The notes under the pieces are model-generated. The model ran no database searches. It had not been told where the DNA came from and worked only from the letters and a program-made list of their open reading frames with translations. A stretch of DNA of 64,000 nt, from the NCBI GenBank assembly GCA_040954595.2, contig CM082587.2, positions 7,254,001 to 7,318,000 of the forward strand. The letters are read 5' to 3'. This document shows positions 62,101 to 64,000 of the stretch, piece by piece. The DNA is from Balanoglossus misakiensis (taxonomy: Eukaryota; Hemichordata). The position numbers and the translations under genes are program-made. Numbering within the stretch: the first letter of the stretch is position 1; each line of letters starts with the position of its first letter.

Positions 62101-63455
62101 GAGCACAGCCTATGTCTTTCTCATTGTCATCAATTTGTTTGTCGGGATTACGACAGTCATCGCTTCGTTCTTCGTGGAATCATTTGCCGATGATGCAGTA
62201 AGTTACAGTTTGCCCTCCCCCCCAAACCCCCTCCACCCATTTTGTCTGATTAAAAGGAAAGAAATTGATCTGTCATGTACTTTTTTGTTCTGTAGGAATT
62301 GAAGAAAGTGGGCTCCATTCTGAATGATGTGTTTTTGATGTTTCCAAATTACTGTCTGGGTCGAGGTCTCATGGATATCGCCTACAATGATTACTTCAAT
62401 GAATATTACTATAAGATTGGTACGTATTACAACTTTAGATAACATCAATGTTCAAATTATTTTTAGTCTGTTTTTAGTCTATTAAACAGTGGAAGAGGAA
62501 TTGGTGGGTTTTTTTCCTGCCAAAGTGGACATCACGTAATCCATGACAAATGTCACATCTATAAAGTATTACTTCGGAATTATAAATGTTTTTGTCAAAA
62601 ATGATAAACGTGTCGTATGTTTTTGTGATTGCCAGGTGAGTTTGACAAGATGCATTCTCCGCTGGAATGGAGACTGACAGCCCGTATGTTGACCATCATG
62701 GCCATTGAAGGATTAGCTTTCTTTTGTATCACGGTTCTCTGCGAATACAGATTCTTCTTGAAGCCCAGGTAAGGGCCGTTGAAAAACCTAGATGCAGGTG
62801 TTGAGTACTGTAAAACACTTTATTTTCGCGATATCGAGAGAGACCACTGTTTCGCGAGTATTAATTTTCGCGTTCTTTTATTTCATTCACTGCATCGTTA
62901 TCTTCAAAAAAAATTTCGCTATTTACGTTCTTGCATATTTCGCGAATATTTATTGCTCGCGAAAATAAAGTGTTTTACAGTATATATTTGATGCTAAAAA
63001 TTTTGTGAATCTTCTCAGTAACTGTTTTCTTTGTATCTAGTTAACAGTTATCTGGATAATTGATACAGTATGTTTCACATACTACTGAACTTTTAAGTCT
63101 TCATCTGTACGGACTGCTTATCCTGATGTTAAAATATTTTGGCTCTTTAAAGTTGATGGAATAATTCAAAATAAATTCTCAAACATGCAGATATTACAAT
63201 TGTCCAAGAATGTCTTGTCTATCTTAAAGTTTCCTTTCTGTCGGATAATGTTTAACAAAAGTGTAGTCACGAAGAATTTTATTTCCCTTTCCCTGGGAAA
63301 GCTAATGGCAGAATTTCTTGTCGTTTTTTTGCAGGAAGACAATATTCAGCAAACTGCCGCTTGACGACGAGGACAGCGATGTTGCTAGGGAGCGACAGAG
63401 GGTGCTCCGAGGGGAGGCCAATAATGATTTATTAAGACTTGTTAATCTTACAAAG
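28394..63455 (+). CDS. ABCA2: ABCA2 lipid transporter (gene span, exons 1-37, 3' end outside the window)
   Basis: Thirty-seven exons join in phase to exactly 2182 codons. The order is a first membrane helix, large luminal domain 1, membrane domain 1, nucleotide-binding domain 1, a proline-rich cytosolic linker, luminal domain 2 and membrane domain 2, ending just before nucleotide-binding domain 2. ABCA2 rather than ABCA1/4/7 is supported by the start [59 protein letters not shown] and [12 protein letters not shown]. In mammals ABCA2 is an endo-lysosomal full transporter involved in sterol and sphingolipid handling. Expected full length is about 2550-2600 residues, somewhat above mammalian ABCA2. 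Introns 1-4 are 1.6-5.5 kb. Exon details are given in the block entries. Confidence 0.95.
28460..32079 (+). other. ABCA2 intron 1
   Basis: Holds poly-G runs near 28886-28905 and 29128-29142 and a degenerate reversed copy of the CTGTAAAACAC MITE family at about 29276-29455. No exon seen otherwise. Confidence 0.6.
29276..29455 (-). mobile_element. Degenerate reversed copy of the CTGTAAAACAC MITE family (family C)
   Basis: GATAATGATGCAGTGAAATA and CAGTGGCCGCTTTTGATATC, with the following CGCGAAAATTG, align to the inverse of the copies at 35504, 55031 and 62807. A poly-T expansion interrupts it. Confidence 0.65.
32250..32476. mobile_element. Truncated palindromic MITE, TTAA family A, copy 4
   Basis: The right half is intact (CATAATTAATGGAAAAGGGG, GACTTTGTCCC), as is the centre (GAATAAATGGTAAAGACCGA). 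The left terminal repeat is missing or beyond recognition. Confidence 0.75.
32477..32827. mobile_element. About 350-bp element with ATTAGCTGTAAC ends
   Basis: The left side TTCCATTAGCTGTACCTTTT and right side AAAAGTTACAGCTAATGTCC followed by CTTTAAA are inverted relatives. The same terminal phrase (AAAGGTCCATTAGCTGTAAT) recurs near 59065, and part of it near 56365, so this is a repeat family. Confidence 0.55.
35504..35712. mobile_element. CpG-rich palindromic MITE, family C, copy 1
   Basis: Starts CTGTAAAACACTTTTTTTCG and ends CGCGAAAATAAAGTGTTTTACAG, with inner CGCGAGTATTAATTTTCGCG. It is a long imperfect palindrome flanked by TA. Full copies are at 55031 and 62807, and a part copy at 43757. 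Confidence 0.85.
36568..49186 (+). CDS. ABCA2: ABCA2 exons 3-13: first luminal domain
   Basis: Exons: 36568-36679, 38299-38456, 43951-44072, 44353-44622, 45080-45178, 45516-45617, 46152-46214, 46503-46997, 47311-47439, 48239-48503 and 49103-49186. Together they give about residues 54-686. Landmarks are [20 protein letters not shown], many NxS/T sequons, [20 protein letters not shown] with [10 protein letters not shown] in exon 10, [12 protein letters not shown] in exon 12 and [16 protein letters not shown] in exon 13. Exon 3 must use the GTAGGT donor after AT at 36679, because the next GT would include a stop. Exon 10 is unusually GC-rich at third codon positions. Confidence 0.9.
36680..38298 (+). 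other. ABCA2 intron 3
   Basis: A 1.6-kb AT-rich intron. Nothing recognised in it. Confidence 0.6.
40037..40320 (+). repeat. 63-bp tandem repeat, left arm (about 4.5 units)
   Basis: The unit begins AGTAGTATTTAATGTTGAAG and ends TATTATAAATAAAT. Copies start at 40037, 40100 and every 63 bases after, with no visible differences among complete units. Confidence 0.95.
40442..40636 (+). CDS. SAM-domain ORF, left arm copy (64 residues)
   Basis: ATG at 40442 in a good context (AAGAGATGG). The product [20 protein letters not shown] to [20 protein letters not shown] has the five-helix SAM pattern, with the L-G-V-x-x-x-G-x-R end. SAM domains are protein or RNA interaction modules. The upstream 100 bases include GGCCATTTTCTG and CTAGAGGGCGC, which look like a promoter and 5' UTR, suggesting a captured gene 5' end. 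The stop TAG falls in the TAGCTCTGCGTACAGG repeat motif, so the original protein may have continued through a splice. Confidence 0.6.
   Translation: MDIEAILHEINLATLVERFKYERIEAPTVLSMTEGEIKRLGVTRAGDRVRLRDLCKEATQPSPA
40808..41011. mobile_element. 204-bp palindromic MITE nested in the foldback
   Basis: Begins ACCGACTCCAAATATGATGC and ends GCATCATATTTGGAGTCGGT, with TA on both sides (40806-40807 and 41012-41013). The next arm segment (TTAACTTGTCCTAACGTCCG and inverse) also pairs. Confidence 0.85.
41014..41954. mobile_element. 941-bp G-run-rich element nested in the foldback
   Basis: The left end GGGACCGTTCAGTTTTTACG and right end CGTGAAAACTGAACGGTCCC are inverses. Inside both ends are runs of 7-12 G spaced about 30-45 bp apart with GTCA(T/C) and TTTTTGG phrases between, for example 41040-41135 and 41811-41885. 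It lacks coding capacity. Confidence 0.8.
42130..42324 (-). CDS. SAM-domain ORF, right arm copy (64 residues)
   Basis: Mirror copy of 40442-40636, with the start at 42324 on the minus strand. The encoded peptide is identical; one silent base differs (GTGCGA versus GTACGA). The two copies point toward each other. Confidence 0.6.
   Translation of the reverse strand: MDIEAILHEINLATLVERFKYERIEAPTVLSMTEGEIKRLGVTRAGDRVRLRDLCKEATQPSPA
42441..43430 (-). repeat. 63-bp tandem repeat, right arm (about 16 units)
   Basis: The same unit as the left arm, inverted, with about 11 more copies. Units 4, 6, 8 and 10 from the inner side read CATTATATACTACT, while 5, 7, 9 and 11 read CATTAAATACTACT, so a 126-bp dimer has been amplified. 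One unit near 43255 has AACAAATC and one near 43337 has TACCAC. Confidence 0.95.
43757..43811. mobile_element. Part copy of MITE family C
   Basis: TCTCGCGAAGTTTGCGAAAA and CGCGAAAATTTATTGTTTTA then CAG match the right end of copies at 35504 and 55031. Confidence 0.65.
47888..48201. mobile_element. 314-bp TTAACCCTAATGC MITE next to exon 12
   Basis: Starts TTAACCCTAATGCTACTGGG and ends GGCAGCATTAGGGTTAA; internal GGCAGCCT and TTGGCA phrases repeat. It ends 37 bases before the acceptor of ABCA2 exon 12. Confidence 0.75.
49633..52054 (+). CDS. ABCA2: ABCA2 exons 14-18: end of luminal domain 1 and membrane domain 1
   Basis: Exons: 49633-49831, 50131-50245, 50668-50858, 51446-51596 and 51850-52054 (about residues 687-973). 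Exon 14 has [20 protein letters not shown] and [12 protein letters not shown]. Exon 15 carries [20 protein letters not shown] and then [15 protein letters not shown], the coupling region before the next helix. Exons 16-18 add further helices and the [16 protein letters not shown] loop. All junctions agree in phase (2, 0, 2, 0, 1). Confidence 0.92.
50898..51095 (+). mobile_element. 198-bp MITE, family D, copy 1
   Basis: The left end TTGAAGGTATACGGTCACCT pairs with AGGTGACTGTATATCTTTAA at the right. It shares GCCAATCACAGA and the CATATATGGGC phrase with an inverted copy at about 53675-53880. Confidence 0.7.
52271..52373. mobile_element. TTAACCC MITE, family B, copy 3
   Basis: TTAACCCATTGACAACCATG at the start and a G-run-expanded end (GGAACTGGGAGAGGGGG, then AAAGGGTAAA). 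It shares the CATTGTTTTCTATGG core with 5666 and 7086. Confidence 0.75.
52465..55546 (+). CDS. ABCA2: ABCA2 exons 19-25: nucleotide-binding domain 1
   Basis: Exons: 52465-52641, 53023-53096, 53490-53599, 53999-54130, 54407-54487, 54759-54955 and 55343-55546 (about residues 974-1298). Walker A is GHNGAGKT (1084-1091, exon 21). The Q-loop is [10 protein letters not shown] (exon 22), the signature LSGGMQRK (1183-1190), and Walker [13 protein letters not shown] (1204-1215, exon 24). The H-loop is STHHMDEAD (from 1237, exon 25). All catalytic residues are present, so the domain should bind and hydrolyse ATP. Exon 19 holds [14 protein letters not shown] and [13 protein letters not shown], an ABCA2 hallmark. 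Confidence 0.93.
53675..53880 (-). mobile_element. Family D MITE, inverted copy 2
   Basis: Read on the minus strand it carries TTGCCAATCACAGACTTTCA, a GCCACCACA segment and CATATATGGGCATATGTAAA, aligning to 50898-51095. Confidence 0.6.
55031..55239. mobile_element. CpG-rich palindromic MITE, family C, copy 2
   Basis: CTGTAAAACACTTTATTTTC to ATAACATGTTTTACAG, with the full internal CGCGAG / CTCGCG palindrome, close to copy 1. It lies in the intron between exons 24 and 25. Confidence 0.85.
55771..56776 (+). CDS. ABCA2: ABCA2 exons 26-27: end of NBD1 and proline-rich cytosolic linker
   Basis: Exon 26 (55771-56100) includes [20 protein letters not shown] and [17 protein letters not shown], the regulatory tail of NBD1. 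Exon 27 (56411-56776, 122 codons) is disordered-looking and rich in Pro and Ser: [35 protein letters not shown]. It then reads [26 protein letters not shown] fits the acidic dileucine sorting motif D/E-x-x-x-L-L/I on the cytosolic side, consistent with endo-lysosomal delivery. Mammalian ABCA2 also has a variable linker here with a similar VSLQEV stretch. Confidence 0.88.
57149..59656 (+). CDS. ABCA2: ABCA2 exons 28-30: membrane helix 7 and second luminal domain
   Basis: Exons: 57149-57796, 58819-59026 and 59551-59656 (about residues 1531-1851). Exon 28 encodes [20 protein letters not shown], a helix [15 protein letters not shown] (about 1580-1596), then [20 protein letters not shown] and [11 protein letters not shown]. 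Exon 29 has [18 protein letters not shown] and NVSEYLL. Exon 30 reads [18 protein letters not shown]. Exon 28 has strongly GC-rich third positions, unlike exons 30-36. Intron 28 is 1 kb and holds a palindrome and a SINE. Confidence 0.92.
58154..58318. mobile_element. 165-bp palindromic MITE in ABCA2 intron 28
   Basis: AGGTTATTACGAAAATACCG and following GCAAAGTATGCA are perfectly inverted at 58272-58303, with further pairing inward (GACATTAGCGC / GCGCTAATGTC) and weaker pairing outward (GATGTAAGA / TCTCACATC). Confidence 0.85.
58610..58775 (-). mobile_element. tRNA-derived SINE
   Basis: On the minus strand a box A-like TGGCCTAGTGGTGAGGG is followed about 35 bases on by GTGAGTTTGAGATCC, a degenerate box B. 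Then comes GAACAAGGCACTTTCTC, a phrase usual in the tRNA-unrelated body of animal SINEs. The promoter boxes are diverged and no intact tRNA fold is present. Confidence 0.65.
60166..63455 (+). CDS. ABCA2: ABCA2 exons 31-37: rest of luminal domain 2, membrane domain 2, start of NBD2 lead-in
   Basis: Exons: 60166-60341, 60815-60989, 61519-61634, 62050-62197, 62296-62419, 62636-62768 and 63335-63455 (about residues 1852-2182). Landmarks are [91 protein letters not shown] and [16 protein letters not shown]. Exon 37 gives [20 protein letters not shown] then LLRLVNLTK, the lead-in to NBD2. Its donor is GTAGGG in phase 0. NBD2 itself is not in the window. Confidence 0.93.
60506..60655 (+). repeat. 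(CA)n-rich imperfect microsatellite
   Basis: ACACACACACACACAGACAC passes into irregular CACATA and CACAGA units over about 150 bases, in the intron between ABCA2 exons 31 and 32. Open frames on the minus strand here are artefacts of the repeat. Confidence 0.9.
61094..61257. mobile_element. 164-bp MITE with CAGTAAAACCTGTCTA ends
   Basis: TGTACAGTAAAACCTGTCTA at the left and TAGACAGGTTTTACTGTACA at the right are exact inverses, with TA at the insertion ends. It lies in the intron between ABCA2 exons 32 and 33. Confidence 0.85.
62807..62981. mobile_element. CpG-rich palindromic MITE, family C, copy 3
   Basis: CTGTAAAACACTTTATTTTC to ATAAAGTGTTTTACAG, with a small internal deletion compared with copies 1 and 2. 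It lies 38 bases after exon 36. Confidence 0.85.
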
Positions 63456-63870
63456 GTAGGGAGATTGGTGGCACAACTGGTCAATAATGAATTATTACCC
63501 CCTGGGGGCTGTGTACAGCCAGTGCCCAGAGGAGAGACTGATAATGATTTGTTATGACTTGTCAATTTGACTGACGTTAGAAATAGGACTACTGGTAGCA
63601 TCATACTGGTCAATAATGAGTTATTACCCTTTAGGTCACGTGGGTGTGGTAGAGTGTGTTCAGAGCAGAGATTGATGCTGATTTATTATGAATACACACA
63701 TGTAGCTATTAATCTTACAGAATATGAAAGAGTATAGTGTCCAGACTCTAGTGTCACACTAGTCAATAATAAGTTATTACCTATTGAGGTCACATGGGTG
63801 TGCCAAAGAGTGCTCGAAGGAGAGTGACTTTAATACTCAGATTTCCCAATCTAACAGATTGAAATAAAAA
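63402..63870 (+). repeat. Decaying tandem copies of the exon 37 tail and its donor
   Basis: Four related units start near 63402, 63521, 63654 and 63807. Each has a GTGCTCCGAGGGGAG-like start, an ATAATGATTTATTA-like middle and CTGGTCAATAATGAATTATT near its end. The first unit is the real 3' end of exon 37 plus intron start. The others are intronic and carry stops. Confidence 0.75.
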
Positions 63871-64000
63871 CAGTGATATCATCAATAATGACTGCTCACC
63901 TACAAGGTCACCAACAAGTTCTGACCTTATTCCAGTAATATTCAGATGCCAAGAGGTCAATAATTATAATAAATTTAAAATTGCAAGTAGAGGCCTAAAT
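63871..64000 (+). other. ABCA2 intron 37, incomplete
   Basis: AT-rich intron sequence running off the window. No acceptor or exon recognised. Confidence 0.6.

Overview
The window is eukaryotic, AT-rich, intron-rich DNA from an animal. Genes are split by GT-AG introns of about 0.1-5.5 kb, exons read as metazoan protein families, and the spaces between are packed with small palindromic transposons (MITEs), poly-G runs and microsatellites. A full ABCA2-type transporter plus a LamG/EGF protein and a uS2m gene point to a bilaterian. The repeat style suggests a marine invertebrate deuterostome (hemichordate, amphioxus or echinoderm). The species cannot be fixed from sequence reading alone.

Layout, left to right. 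(1) 279-397 (+): last coding exon of an unrecognised gene that enters from outside the window. (2) About 2925 or 3519 to 11504 (-): a secreted or membrane-bound protein with signal peptide, one laminin-G domain and six EGF-like repeats; its 3' end is uncertain. (3) 11957-13468 (+): complete three-exon MRPS2 (mitochondrial uS2m), head-to-head with gene 2 across about 450 bp. (4) 18346-22705 (-): complete five-exon type II membrane O-fucosyltransferase-like protein of 392 residues. (5) 28394 to beyond the window (+): ABCA2, with 37 exons and exactly 2182 codons visible; the second nucleotide-binding domain lies outside. Its presumed promoter carries a perfect CLEAR-type palindrome, GTCACGTGAC, fitting a lysosomal gene.

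Mobile DNA. Intron 4 of ABCA2 holds a 3.45-kb foldback (40004-43456) flanked by a 7-bp direct repeat. Its arms carry 63-bp tandem repeats and two convergent, identical copies of a small SAM-domain ORF. Two further terminal-inverted-repeat elements sit inside its centre. Other material includes four copies of a TTAA-flanked 340-bp palindromic MITE, three copies of a 93-bp TTAACCC MITE, a CpG-rich CTGTAAAACAC MITE family, a tRNA-derived SINE, a reverse-transcriptase fossil, and several single-copy palindromes. Just after ABCA2 exon 37, decayed tandem copies of the exon tail plus its splice donor fill the start of the next intron.

MRPS2 and ABCA2 are both at 9q34.3 in human, so their linkage here may be ancient. 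The genes do not form a pathway. The O-fucosyltransferase-like enzyme and the EGF protein both touch the secretory route, but the EGF repeats carry O-glucose rather than O-fucose consensus sites. All exon borders were inferred by eye from splice signals and reading phase.
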